Part shown: positions 1 through 8,073 of the stretch, in pieces
Numbering within the stretch: the first letter of the stretch is position 1
How the letters are laid out: each line of letters starts with the position of its first letter
Origin: JBEEOW01 sp041191405
GTDB lineage: Bacteria > Bacteroidota > Bacteroidia > Cytophagales > UBA9547
Length of the DNA stretch: 15,802 nt
NCBI GenBank assembly: GCA_041191405.1
Contig: JBEEOW010000052.1
Span: 1-15,802, forward strand
Reading direction: 5' to 3'
Made by a program: the position numbers and the translations under genes
Notes under the pieces: generated by a model
Databases searched by the model: none
Seen by the model: only the letters and a program-made list of their open reading frames with translations
What the model was told of the DNA's origin: nothing

Positions 1-96
1 CTCAAAGCTACAAAACAACTCTGGGACACCCAAAATCACTCAAATAAAAATTGCAATTGCTTAATTATAAACATTTTAACAGATTATTTAGAATGA
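1..96 (+). CDS. Possible C-terminal end of a gene entering from the left
   Basis: The frame beginning at base 1 stays open for 31 codons and closes with TGA at 94-96. Its translation is mixed in composition (for example LWDTQNHSNKNCNC) and reads like ordinary protein. The other two forward frames stop by base 64 or earlier. If real, the gene would converge on the lipoprotein gene at 168-929, and the hairpin at 126-158 could end both transcripts. The stretch is too short to identify a family, and an open frame of this length can occur by chance. Confidence 0.3.
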   Translation, partial: LKATKQLWDTQNHSNKNCNCLIINILTDYLE

Positions 97-125
97 TTAC
101 TAATAATTTGCGGAAGTCAGGAAAA

Positions 126-158
126 AGCAGTAGAATTTATGTATTAAATCCTACTGCT
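126..158 (-). terminator. Intrinsic terminator of the 168-929 lipoprotein gene
   Basis: The arms 126-139 and 145-158 (AGCAGTAG core) pair over 14 positions around a 5-nt loop. The single non-Watson-Crick position is a G-U pair only in the minus-strand RNA. The hairpin is followed on the minus strand by five T residues (121-127 region). It lies about 10 bases past the stop codon of the minus-strand gene. The T-rich right flank could also let it work for a plus-strand transcript. Confidence 0.75.
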
Positions 159-167
159 ATTTGATTT

Positions 168-929
168 TTAAAATCCTGTTGGAGAAATTTGTGGTGTGCA
201 ATTTTGGTCATCAAACTGATACAAACTTTCAGTATCTGGTATTGAATAAAGTGTGAAAAAATTACTTTTAGCAGCAATTACAGTGTCATTTACTTTTGTT
301 GTTTTAACTTGAGATGCTCCCATATCGTTATTATAAGTAAATACAACTGGTCCACAAATGGTTGAACCTCCAGCTCTATTCAAATATAAATCTGTACCTG
401 TAAAGTATATCAACGAATAAATATTACCATTTTTTGTAGCATCATTTTGTAAGGATACGATTGAACCTAGAATCCTTAAATCTTCAACTGAAATTTTACT
501 ATTTTCTAAATATACTTTTGTGCCACCACTATTTGTGAATTGATTTGTTACAATTAAATGAGCACCAGAAAGATAAATATCTCCAATTTGGGTGAAATTA
601 GTACAGCTCAGTTTGCCACGAATTGTAAGTTTGGCTCCACCTGCAATATTTACCAAACCTTTTACTTGTACATCAGCACCTGGTTCAATTACTACATTGC
701 CAATAATTGATAAATCATCAAGCACAACGTTTCCTTTTAATACAAAAGTGGTGTTGGCTTTGTTTACAATTAAACCATTTCCTGAAAGGTTTGAATTTTC
801 AATTACTGCTGTGCCACCATCGGGAACATTGGCGTAATTATAGGGCCCAGGAGTGTCTTTTTTTCTGTGACAACCATTGCTAAAAAGTATCACAAGGATA
901 CAAGCTGTTGAATAAATTAACTTTTTCAT
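168..929 (-). CDS. Predicted lipoprotein with beta-solenoid-like repeats
   Basis: A 253-residue protein starts with a lysine-containing hydrophobic signal (residues 1-19) and a degenerate lipobox ending at Cys20, followed by a charged segment (HRKKD). It is therefore probably a lipoprotein anchored in the periplasm or on the cell surface. From about residue 40 to 165 it has short, regularly alternating hydrophobic and Gly/Asn/Asp-rich stretches (NVVIEPGADVQVKGLVNI and similar), the pattern of a right-handed beta-solenoid as in adhesins and bactofilin-like proteins. The last 60 residues are not repetitive. I recognise no catalytic motif. The start is the ATG at 927-929, the only one placed to give a signal peptide. 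It is transcribed alone, with a hairpin terminator behind it. The exact function is unknown. Confidence 0.75.
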   Translation of the reverse strand: MKKLIYSTACILVILFSNGCHRKKDTPGPYNYANVPDGGTAVIENSNLSGNGLIVNKANTTFVLKGNVVLDDLSIIGNVVIEPGADVQVKGLVNIAGGAKLTIRGKLSCTNFTQIGDIYLSGAHLIVTNQFTNSGGTKVYLENSKISVEDLRILGSIVSLQNDATKNGNIYSLIYFTGTDLYLNRAGGSTICGPVVFTYNNDMGASQVKTTKVNDTVIAAKSNFFTLYSIPDTESLYQFDDQNCTPQISPTGF

Positions 930-930
930 T

Positions 931-945
931 GGGGATGGGGATGGG
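931..945 (-). other. G-tract repeat just upstream of the lipoprotein start codon
   Basis: Two and a half copies of GGGGAT lie on the plus strand, so the minus-strand mRNA would carry a C-rich CCCATCCCC leader ending one base before the ATG. This is a strong composition anomaly in such AT-rich DNA. A role in leader structure or translation is a guess. Confidence 0.4.
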
Positions 946-1026
946 TTAATTAATAATTAATGTTTTCTGATAACTTAAAAGGTAAATTTATCTCATAGGT
1001 CTTATTTTACCTTTTTTAACAATCTA

Positions 1027-1110
1027 ACGTTGACAACGGTCTAAAGACCTTGTCATCCGTAATTTGTAATGTATTATACGCTTGTCAAGGTCGATGACCG
1101 TTGACAACGT
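1027..1110. repeat. Composite inverted repeat (REP/MITE-like palindrome)
   Basis: Outer arms 1027-1041 and 1096-1110 (ACGTTGACAACGGTC and its near reverse complement) match at 14 of 15 positions. Inner arms 1046-1052 and 1086-1092 (GACCTTG/CAAGGTC) continue the pairing after a short internal loop. Each outer arm also holds its own small hairpin (GGTC-taaa-GACC on the left, GGTC-gat-GACC on the right). The element sits in the 930-1289 gap, contains no plausible ORF and is richer in GC than its flanks. This architecture fits a repetitive extragenic palindrome or a small non-autonomous mobile element. Confidence 0.6.
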
Positions 1111-1228
1111 AAAAAACCTTTATAATCATTTTGAGTTAAAATTCTGAATTATAACAATTTTAATCATTCAAAAATAAATAAAAATTGTACAATATAATAT
1201 TGAAATAGTTTTAATTTTTATTAGTCAT

Positions 1229-1266
1229 AAAAAAAGGTTGCCTAAATGAATAGACAACCTTTTTTT
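1229..1266 (-). terminator. Intrinsic terminator of the repeat-protein gene
   Basis: A perfect 12-bp inverted repeat, 1229-1240 (AAAAAAAGGTTG) and 1255-1266, surrounds a 14-nt loop. The poly-A/poly-T arms give a U-tract on either strand. It lies 23 bases beyond the stop codon of the minus-strand gene at 1290-3344. The rest of the 930-1289 gap holds only the composite repeat and AT-rich sequence. Confidence 0.85.
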
Positions 1267-1289
1267 CATTAAAAAACTTTTTAAAATAC

Positions 1290-3344
1290 TTATTGCTTAA
1301 TTATTTTACCAATTTTAGAACCTGTACGTCCTACAAATTTATAAATATAAGCACCTGCATTTAAGTTAGAGATATTAATTTCACCACTTAAAGATTCAAT
1401 TGTTGTTGTAAATACAACTTCACCTAAAAGATTGGTAATTGTTAATGTGCCTTCTTCATCAGTAGTAAAGTTGATTGATGAAGAAGTTGGGATTGGGAAT
1501 AAATTAAATGCAGAAACTGTATTTGATTCTAAACCTGTAACTTGCTCAGGAGCAACTACATCACCAAAAGTATTAACCATTGGAGCAGGAGTTCCATTTA
1601 TTCTACCATTTGAGAAGTTTGAACAAGATAGAGTTAAGATAAATAGACGTTTACCAAGTATGGTTTTATCTACGAAGTAAGTTACTGGTATTGATTTTTT
1701 ACCATCTGATTGATAAATACTCCATAATACTGTAACCGAATCTAAACCTTTGTAAGATGCATTTTCAATTGTAGCATTTAAAATTGGTAATGAATAATTG
1801 ATTATACAATTATTAAATACAACTGAACCAATAGTATCTTTAATTTCAGATTTAAGTACAATAGTTAAGTTGTTAATTTGTATTTGTTTATATAAACAAC
1901 TGTTATCTTTAAAGTTAGCATATTGATTAAAGTTGTAAGCCAATGGATCCATACAACCTTTAATTGTTAAGGTTTTTAAACTATCAGCAGAATACTTACA
2001 TGAACCATCATTTTTAGTAGCATTCGCTTTGAAGTTTAATGATTTTGGATCAGTACAGCCAAATACAATTGTAGTATCTTGTTTGAATGAACATGAACTA
2101 TCGTCAATTACAGCATAAGGATTATAGTTAAATGCGTTTACATTAGTACATCCTTTAATTTTGGTTGTATCGATTGGGTAATCGCATTTTCCAACAACAG
2201 TTGCTTTTGGATTGTAGTTTAATGCTTTAGGGTCCATACAACCAACAATTTTGGTAGTATCGATTGGGTAATCACAATTGCCTGCAATAGTTGCTTTTGG
2301 ATTATAATTCAATGCTTTAGGGTCCATACAACCAACAATTTTGGTAGTATCAATTGGATAATCGCAGTTTCCAGCAACAGTTGCTTTTGGATTGTAGTTC
2401 AATGCTTTAGGGTCCATGCAACCAACAATTTTGGTTGTATCAATTGGATAATCGCAGTTTCCAGCAACAGTTGCTTTAGGGTTGTAGTTCAATGCTTTAG
2501 GATCCATGCAACCAACAATTTTGGTTGTATCAATTGGATAATCGCAGTTTCCTGCAACAGTTGCTTTAGGGTTGTAGTTCAATGCTTTAGGATCCATGCA
2601 ACCAACAATTTTAGTTGTATCGATTGGGTAATCACAATTGCCTGCAATAGTTGCTTTTGGATTGTAGTTCAATGCTTTAGGGTCCATACAACCAACAATT
2701 TTAGTTGTATCGATTGGGTAATCACAATTACCAGCAACAGTTGCTTTTGGATTGTAATTCAATGCTTTAGGGTCCATGCAACCAACAATTTTGGTAGTAT
2801 CAATTGGATAATCGCAGTTTCCTGCAACAGTTGCTTTTGGATTGTAGTTCAATGCTTTAGGGTCCATGCAACCAACAATTTTGGTAGTATCGATTGGGTA
2901 ATCACAATTACCAGCAACAGTTGCTTTTGGATTGTAGTTCAAAGCTTTAGGGTCCATACAACCAACAATTTTGGTAGTGTCAATTGGATAATCGCAGTTT
3001 CCTGCAACAGTTGCTTTTGGATTGTAATTCAATGCTTTAGGGTCCATGCAACCAACAATTTTGGTAGTATCGATTGGGTAATCACAATTACCAGCAACAG
3101 TTGCTTTTGGATTGTAGTTCAAAGCATTAGGGTCCATACAACCAACAATTTTGGTAGTGTCAATTGGATAGTCGCAATTGCCAGGAGTTGTTGCATTTGG
3201 ATTGTAATTCAAAGCTTTTGGATCCATGCAACCAACGATTTTGGTTGTATCTCCTGAAATTGCACTTTTAGCATATAACGAAGTTGTTAAAGCTAAACTA
3301 CAAATCAACAAGATGAACATCTTCAATAAGTTTGTTTGTTTCAT
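1290..3344 (-). CDS. Secreted T9SS protein with tandem two-cysteine modules
   Basis: A 684-residue protein. Residues 1-25 are a Sec signal peptide ending in LYA. Residues 32-391 are twelve almost identical 30-residue modules with consensus DTTKIVGCMDPKALNYNPKA plus TVAGNCDYPI. Three diverged modules follow (about 392-487) and keep DDSSC or NDGSC. They resemble the GCxDPxAxNYNPxAxxDDGSC repeats common in surface proteins of Bacteroidota and some marine viruses. Each module has two cysteines (positions 8 and 26), probably one disulfide per module. A non-repetitive region (488-611) leads to a typical type IX secretion sorting domain (612-684: FPIPTS, then NLLGEVV, NLNAGAYIYKF and a basic end). 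The product should pass the outer membrane and be surface-attached or released. An adhesive or stalk-like role is inferred from the architecture. Confidence 0.85.
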   Translation of the reverse strand: MKQTNLLKMFILLICSLALTTSLYAKSAISGDTTKIVGCMDPKALNYNPNATTPGNCDYPIDTTKIVGCMDPNALNYNPKATVAGNCDYPIDTTKIVGCMDPKALNYNPKATVAGNCDYPIDTTKIVGCMDPKALNYNPKATVAGNCDYPIDTTKIVGCMDPKALNYNPKATVAGNCDYPIDTTKIVGCMDPKALNYNPKATVAGNCDYPIDTTKIVGCMDPKALNYNPKATIAGNCDYPIDTTKIVGCMDPKALNYNPKATVAGNCDYPIDTTKIVGCMDPKALNYNPKATVAGNCDYPIDTTKIVGCMDPKALNYNPKATVAGNCDYPIDTTKIVGCMDPKALNYNPKATIAGNCDYPIDTTKIVGCMDPKALNYNPKATVVGKCDYPIDTTKIKGCTNVNAFNYNPYAVIDDSSCSFKQDTTIVFGCTDPKSLNFKANATKNDGSCKYSADSLKTLTIKGCMDPLAYNFNQYANFKDNSCLYKQIQINNLTIVLKSEIKDTIGSVVFNNCIINYSLPILNATIENASYKGLDSVTVLWSIYQSDGKKSIPVTYFVDKTILGKRLFILTLSCSNFSNGRINGTPAPMVNTFGDVVAPEQVTGLESNTVSAFNLFPIPTSSSINFTTDEEGTLTITNLLGEVVFTTTIESLSGEINISNLNAGAYIYKFVGRTGSKIGKIIKQ
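2172..3251 (-). repeat. Twelve tandem 90-bp coding repeats with higher-order structure
   Basis: Twelve in-frame 90-bp units encode residues 32-391 of the T9SS protein. Silent differences define two versions of the DYPI/GNC codons (GGGTAATCACAATT or GGATAATCGCAGTT on the plus strand), arranged in blocks and alternations. The 180-bp pair 2791-2970 and the next pair 2971-3150 differ at only three positions by my alignment, and units 2431-2520 and 2521-2610 differ at one. This indicates recent unequal exchange or slippage, with the protein sequence held nearly constant. Confidence 0.95.
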
Positions 3345-3516
3345 AAATGAGTTGTTTTGGTTATAAAAATTAAGATAATCTGATTTAATTAATATATGAA
3401 ATTAAAACCGATTTATTTTTTAAAAATATTTTTAATTTGTTAAATAATGCTGTTGTGGGGTATTAAAATACAATTTTATAATTTTTTCCATTTACTGTTT
3501 ATTTAAAACTTTAAAG

Positions 3517-3524
3517 TACTTTTG
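3517..3524 (+). promoter_or_regulatory. Bacteroidota -7 promoter element (TACTTTTG)
   Basis: An exact match to TAnnTTTG lies 22 bases before the ATG at 3546, which puts transcription start near 3531. No clear -33 TTG is visible at the usual spacing. It rules against the TTG at 3522 as a start codon, because that codon lies inside the promoter. Confidence 0.55.
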
Positions 3525-3545
3525 TCTAGTAATAGATTTATCGAA

Positions 3546-4283
3546 ATGCGAATTATTTCTGTATTCATAATATTAATATCCATAGTTTCATGTACACACA
3601 AGCATGAGCCACTTCGTTACGAAAAATTAATAGTTGACAAACAAACCAAACATTTAATCGATAGTACTTTAGCTGTAATTCAACAATTGAGTTTCACTGC
3701 CGATACAACTTTCGGACAAAGTACAGGCGAAAAACATGGCAAAATTGATGTGCAAATTAATTGTTTGGATTCAGTTGGTTGTTTTGCGAGTATTTTTATT
3801 GATAATGACTCAACAGATTTTGCAGAAGCATTTATTTTCAAAATAGATAAAACTAAATGGACATTTGTTCATTCAATGCAGATTGGTTTAGGTAATAATT
3901 TTGATATTGAATTAAAAGATATAAATTTTGATTATAAAAAAGATTTGTGCTTTTCAACGATATTTTCTTGTAGTAGATTATTAGTAGATTATCAGATTTT
4001 TGAAAATAATAATAACTTCAACAAAATCACTCAGTTGACTTCAACTGATTCAATTGGCGTCGATTATAAAAACCAAACTCTCATTTTATTTACAGATGGA
4101 GGTAATTTTGGAACTCATGAAACATTGACTTACAAATGGAATAATGGAAATATGAAATTGGTTTACAAAATAAATAAATCATTTGCAGGTTTTGATAAAA
4201 ATGACTCACCCATTATTCAAATTGATGAATTAAAACTAGTTGGCGATTCTATGAAAGTCGTAAAATCGTATTATGAGAAATAA
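3546..4283 (+). CDS. Predicted lipoprotein of unknown function
   Basis: Starting at the ATG at 3546, the protein has 245 residues. It opens with a hydrophobic signal and a good lipobox (ISIVSC, Cys16), then a charged THKHEP segment, so a membrane-anchored lipoprotein is expected. A longer reading from TTG 3522 is unlikely because that codon overlaps the promoter motif. In the middle, KDINFDYKKDLCF resembles the Asp-rich DxNxDxxxDL loop of FG-GAP/VCBS repeats and of XAC2610-like proteins, which may bind calcium. I see no catalytic motif. It is divergent from the repeat-protein gene and ends 95 bases before the carboxypeptidase gene, so it could be the first gene of that transcript or stand alone. 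Confidence 0.7.
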   Translation: MRIISVFIILISIVSCTHKHEPLRYEKLIVDKQTKHLIDSTLAVIQQLSFTADTTFGQSTGEKHGKIDVQINCLDSVGCFASIFIDNDSTDFAEAFIFKIDKTKWTFVHSMQIGLGNNFDIELKDINFDYKKDLCFSTIFSCSRLLVDYQIFENNNNFNKITQLTSTDSIGVDYKNQTLILFTDGGNFGTHETLTYKWNNGNMKLVYKINKSFAGFDKNDSPIIQIDELKLVGDSMKVVKSYYEK

Positions 4284-4378
4284 TTATTCAATATCATTTT
4301 CCCTCATAAAATTTCAAAATCCCAAACATTATCATTAACCTTGTATAACAATACATAAAGCAATAAATTATTTTAATA

Positions 4379-5932
4379 ATGAAGGGTAAATTACATATAA
4401 AATCATTGATAGATAAGTGTATTTTTATCTTTTGTACTTTTTGTTTGTCGCAGTTTGCCATAGCTCAGCAACCAGCCAATGCTCCCGATAAAACACCTGA
4501 AACGCCCAAAGCAACTACTGTTCAAACGGTTAAAGATTTTTTGAAAAAACTTCAAAATGAAGCTGATTTTAAAAATGCTACTTTGGGTTTTTCTTTAAAA
4601 TCGCTTTCACAAGAAAAACCTTTGGTTGATGTAAATGCTACCAAAAGTATGGCTGTAGCATCAAACGCTAAAATTGTTACAACTTCCACAGCATTAGCTA
4701 TTTTGGGTGAAGATTATACCTTCAAAACTATTCTTGAATACACTGGTAAAATTGATGCCACTGGCATGCTCGATGGCGATTTAATAATTCGAGGTTCGGG
4801 CGACCCATCTCTTGGTTCGGAAAGATTAAAAGGTATTCCTGATATGCAAGCTTGGCTTAAGTTATTGGTTGACAAAGTTAAATTACAGAAAATCAAAAGA
4901 ATTAAAGGGCATATCATTATTGACCAAGATATTTTTGACCAAAATCCGCTTTGCGATTCATGGATGTGGATGGACATGGGGAATTATTTTGGCGCAGGCG
5001 CTTACGGTTTAAATATCAATGAAAATTTATACCGTTTGTATTTTGTGAAAAATACTGTGGTTGGTTCGCCCGCTGTGATTGCCAAAACCGACCCATCTAT
5101 TGCTGATTTACAATGGCAAAATTCTGTAAAAATTGCCGAAAAATCATCTGGCGATAATTGTTACATCTATGGTGGACCTTATACTAATTTTCACATTGCA
5201 CAAGGTACAATTCCTGTTTCTGATGTAAATTTCTGGGTGAAAGGTGCTATTCCAGACCCACCTCAGTTGGTTGCGCAGTATTTTAATAACATGTTGCAAG
5301 TGGCTGGTGTTTCGAGTGGAGGCTATTATTCGTCGAGATTAATGTTGATGCAGGGCAAAACAATGCCACCAATTGCTGATAGAAAAATGATTTTTACCTA
5401 CACTTCGCCTGCGTTGAAAGAAATGGTAAATGTTACCAATCAGTTTAGTATAAATTTGTATGCCGAAGCTTTTTTGAAAACATTGGCTCAAAAAAAATAC
5501 AATAACGGTTCAGAAACTACCGGAACCAAAGTGTTAGAAGAATACTGGAAAGAAAAAGGTTTAAAAATGGGTGGATTTTCGCCTATGGATGGCTGTGGTT
5601 TAAGTGCCATGACTACCTACACGCCCGATCAACTAACTGATGTACTGAAAATTACAGCAGGAGAAAAATATTTTTCTACTTTCAATGCATCCTTACCATT
5701 GGCAGGTGCTACTGGCACTTTGGCAGGAATGTGTAAAGGTACAAAAGCCGAAAACAATGTAAGAGCCAAAAGTGGAAACATGCAAAAAGTAATTAGTTAT
5801 GCAGGGTATGTTACCAACGCTGCTGGCGAAAAAATGTGTTTTGCTTTTGTATTAAATAACTTTACAGCCGACAACGTTGTTATAAAAAAACGTGTAGAAA
5901 AGTTAATGGTGTTGCTTGCCGAAATGAGATAA
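4379..5932 (+). CDS. dacB: D-alanyl-D-alanine carboxypeptidase/endopeptidase (PBP4, family S13)
   Basis: A 517-residue, full-length S13 penicillin-binding protein that trims or cleaves peptidoglycan peptides in the periplasm. A signal peptide covers residues 1-29 (ending AIA). The active-site motifs are in order: SxxK as SNAK (Ser95, Lys98), SxN as SIN (357-359), and KSG (464-466) where KTG is the textbook form. Other S13 landmarks are GDLIIRGSGDPSL (about 133-145), GAYGLNINEN (207-216) and DGCGLSAM (404-411). The large insert between motifs 1 and 2 is typical of this class. The stop codon is three bases before the next ATG, so it is cotranscribed with the protease gene. A one-mismatch promoter-like TAACCTTG lies at 4336-4343. 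Confidence 0.92.
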   Translation: MKGKLHIKSLIDKCIFIFCTFCLSQFAIAQQPANAPDKTPETPKATTVQTVKDFLKKLQNEADFKNATLGFSLKSLSQEKPLVDVNATKSMAVASNAKIVTTSTALAILGEDYTFKTILEYTGKIDATGMLDGDLIIRGSGDPSLGSERLKGIPDMQAWLKLLVDKVKLQKIKRIKGHIIIDQDIFDQNPLCDSWMWMDMGNYFGAGAYGLNINENLYRLYFVKNTVVGSPAVIAKTDPSIADLQWQNSVKIAEKSSGDNCYIYGGPYTNFHIAQGTIPVSDVNFWVKGAIPDPPQLVAQYFNNMLQVAGVSSGGYYSSRLMLMQGKTMPPIADRKMIFTYTSPALKEMVNVTNQFSINLYAEAFLKTLAQKKYNNGSETTGTKVLEEYWKEKGLKMGGFSPMDGCGLSAMTTYTPDQLTDVLKITAGEKYFSTFNASLPLAGATGTLAGMCKGTKAENNVRAKSGNMQKVISYAGYVTNAAGEKMCFAFVLNNFTADNVVIKKRVEKLMVLLAEMR

Positions 5933-5935
5933 TTT

Positions 5936-7522
5936 ATGAAGAAATGGTTGGTTGTTTGCTTGGGAATAATGTTGTTTTCGCAAGCAGTGTGGGCAAATAA
6001 ATATTGGGTTTTTCTCAAATCTAAAAATCAAGTACAAAAGAATACAAATCAGCTAGTTTCTGATTTTACACTTAATCATAGAAATCAAATTCAGGTTCCA
6101 CTTTTTCAAGTTTCTGATTTTCCTGTAAATACAGTTTTTCAAGATTCATTGTGTGCGCTTGGTGCAAAAATTAGGTTTGCTTCAAAATGGCTAAATGCAA
6201 TAAGTATTGAAGCATCCAATGAAATTGTTGAATTAATAAAACACAAATCGTATGTTGCTTCTGTCCAGGCATTTGATAAAAGGTTGATTATCACCACCGC
6301 ATTAACCCCAAAAAATACCAATAAATTTTCACCTGCATTGGAAATGATGGGAGGCGAAAATTTTGTAAATGCAGGTATGAATGCCAAAGGTGTTCGTATT
6401 GGTATTATGGATGCGGGTTTTAATTTGGCTCCACAGGATAGTATGCTTTCTCATATTTTTAAGAAAAACAATGTAATTGCTGTTAGAGATTTTTTATTGC
6501 CACGTCCTGTTGAAAAGTTTTACGAAGTTGTAAATGAGGATGATGACCACGGAAAAGATGTTTTTGAATGTATTGCAGGTGTCAATCTTGCCAATAAACA
6601 CTTACAAACAGGTTTAGCTACAGAAGCACAATTTTTATTGGCTCGCACCGAAAATACCCAACACGAATACCGAGGCGAAGAAGATTTATGGGTAAAAGCC
6701 ATGGAGTGGATGGATAGTGTAGGTGTACATGTTATTTCTACTTCATTGGGTTACGCAACTGATATGGACGATACTTTGCAGAATTACAAACCATCAGAAA
6801 TGAATGGTAAAACCAGTGTAATTGCTCGTGCAGCTGATATTGCGGTAAAAGAAAAAGGTATATTTTTGGTTATTTCTGCTGGAAATGAAGGTTCAAAACC
6901 TGATTGGAACGGTTACTTGACCACACCAGGCGATGCAGAATCAGCACTGACTGTTGGTGCACATAATGGTGCATGGTTAAAAGCATATTACAGTAGTATT
7001 GGACCTGAATATAATACTTATTTAAAACCCAATGTATCAACATTTTCGTCGAATGGAACATCGTTTTCGGCACCAGCAGTTGCTGGATTTGTAGCTTGTG
7101 TAAAAGCCAAAGCTATGAATATGAAACCTTTAGAATTAAAAGCTTTGATTGAAAAATCTGGTGATTTATGGCCTTATGGAAACAATTATTTAGGTTATGG
7201 AGCTCCACAAGCTGATAGAATTATTGCTCTTTTAGAAAATAAAGACACAACTTTTAATAACACCCAAGCAATATCCACATTTAAAGAATTAGAACTTAAA
7301 ATTGAGGATACCAAAATATTTCCAATTGCTATTTTCCATAAAAAAAATCATGTTCATGTTCTTGAGCAAGACGAACCTCGTTTGATTTATAAAAAAACAT
7401 TTTGGCAAAAAGTTTTCAGAATAAAACCAAAACATGCCTATTTAGTTGTAAAACAACCAGATGGAGCAAAGTTTACAACCCTCTTGCTTGGAAATCAACT
7501 GTTTGAAATTACGTGGGAGTAG
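5936..7522 (+). CDS. Secreted subtilisin-like serine protease (family S8)
   Basis: A 528-residue subtilase with a signal peptide (residues 1-20, ending WA), a propeptide-like region (about 21-135) and a catalytic domain (about 140-435). The triad is visible: Asp159 in GIMDAGF, His205 in DDHGKDVFECIAG, and Ser376 in NGTSFSAPAVAG. The oxyanion-hole Asn is Asn317 in SAGNEG. The last 90 residues are a diverged extension without a T9SS sorting domain, so it probably stays in the periplasm or exits another way. Opening with KYWVFLKSKN is typical of Bacteroidota members of this family. It starts three bases after the carboxypeptidase stop, which implies joint expression. The substrate is unknown; processing of envelope proteins is an inference. 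Confidence 0.92.
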   Translation: MKKWLVVCLGIMLFSQAVWANKYWVFLKSKNQVQKNTNQLVSDFTLNHRNQIQVPLFQVSDFPVNTVFQDSLCALGAKIRFASKWLNAISIEASNEIVELIKHKSYVASVQAFDKRLIITTALTPKNTNKFSPALEMMGGENFVNAGMNAKGVRIGIMDAGFNLAPQDSMLSHIFKKNNVIAVRDFLLPRPVEKFYEVVNEDDDHGKDVFECIAGVNLANKHLQTGLATEAQFLLARTENTQHEYRGEEDLWVKAMEWMDSVGVHVISTSLGYATDMDDTLQNYKPSEMNGKTSVIARAADIAVKEKGIFLVISAGNEGSKPDWNGYLTTPGDAESALTVGAHNGAWLKAYYSSIGPEYNTYLKPNVSTFSSNGTSFSAPAVAGFVACVKAKAMNMKPLELKALIEKSGDLWPYGNNYLGYGAPQADRIIALLENKDTTFNNTQAISTFKELELKIEDTKIFPIAIFHKKNHVHVLEQDEPRLIYKKTFWQKVFRIKPKHAYLVVKQPDGAKFTTLLLGNQLFEITWE

Positions 7523-7526
7523 TTTT

Positions 7527-7589
7527 GAGTTGAGAGTTAAGGGTTTAGAGTTAAATCTAAAATCTAGAATCTACCATCTAAAATCTTAA
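7527..7589 (+). repeat. Nine-unit heptamer array upstream of the 7593 gene
   Basis: Sixty-three bases divide exactly into nine 7-mers without indels. The first four are GAGTTGA, GAGTTAA, GGGTTTA, GAGTTAA. The next five are of the ATCTAAA type (ATCTAGA, ATCTACC, ATCTTAA among them). The array fills the whole gap between the protease stop and the next gene, ending three bases before its ATG. TTTAGA (7544-7549) and TCTAAA (7556-7561) can form a small hairpin at the switch between types. Related arrays lie at 11063-11090 and 13408-13519. Confidence 0.8.
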
Positions 7590-7592
7590 AAC

Positions 7593-8048
7593 ATGAAAAA
7601 AATACTAATAATCACTAGTTTGTTATTCGGATTAATAACAACTATTTCTGCACAAAAACTGCCCGTATTAAATCAAAAAGTGCTAGATTTTTGTATTCGA
7701 AACAAAGGAAAACAAGTAGATAGGGGCGAATGTTGGGATTTAGCTAGATATGCTTTAGATTCAGCTCATGCGAAATGGACTCCTCCATTTACATTTGGGA
7801 AAGCTTATGATTACAAGAAAGATACAATAATAGCAGGTGATGTAATTCAGTTTGAAAACGTAACCTTCATTAGTATTTATGAAACCATAATGATGCCTCA
7901 ACATACAGCAATAGTTGCAGAGGTAAAACCTAATAATGTTATTGTAATTGCTCACCAAAATTACCAAGGAGAATTAACGGTTCAATTCACCGAAATAGAC
8001 TTGAAAAACTTGAAAAAAGGGAAGTTGTTTTTTTATAGACCGGAGTAG
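7593..8048 (+). CDS. Small secreted Cys/His protein, possibly papain-like (CHAP/NlpC-like)
   Basis: A 151-residue protein with a signal peptide (residues 1-20, ending ISA). The mature part has the order expected of a small papain-fold amidase or peptidase: Cys47 in GECWDLA, a GDVIQF turn (82-87), His104 in PQHTAIVAEV, then AHQN (120-123), which could supply the third polar residue. CHAP and NlpC/P60 enzymes show this Cys-GDxxxF-HxxIV pattern and usually cut peptidoglycan peptides or related amides. The match is by motif order only; a non-enzymatic relative is possible. It is downstream of a carboxypeptidase and a protease on the same strand, separated by a heptamer array, which fits an envelope-hydrolase operon. 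Confidence 0.65.
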   Translation: MKKILIITSLLFGLITTISAQKLPVLNQKVLDFCIRNKGKQVDRGECWDLARYALDSAHAKWTPPFTFGKAYDYKKDTIIAGDVIQFENVTFISIYETIMMPQHTAIVAEVKPNNVIVIAHQNYQGELTVQFTEIDLKNLKKGKLFFYRPE

Positions 8049-8073
8049 AAATTATATAATTTAGTATTTCCAG

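Noticed and set aside
2172..3251. CRISPR array as an explanation for the regular 90-bp repeats
   Set aside because: The repeats are contiguous, in frame and translated; there are no unique spacers and no cas genes.
3522..3545. Upstream TTG start adding eight residues to the 3546-4283 lipoprotein
   Set aside because: The TTG is part of the TACTTTTG promoter element, and the signal peptide is better placed from the ATG at 3546.
6870..7073. Reverse-strand open frame inside the protease gene
   Set aside because: It lies wholly within the clear subtilase catalytic domain, including the Ser376 motif region, and has unnatural composition (Met, His, Gln, Tyr rich).
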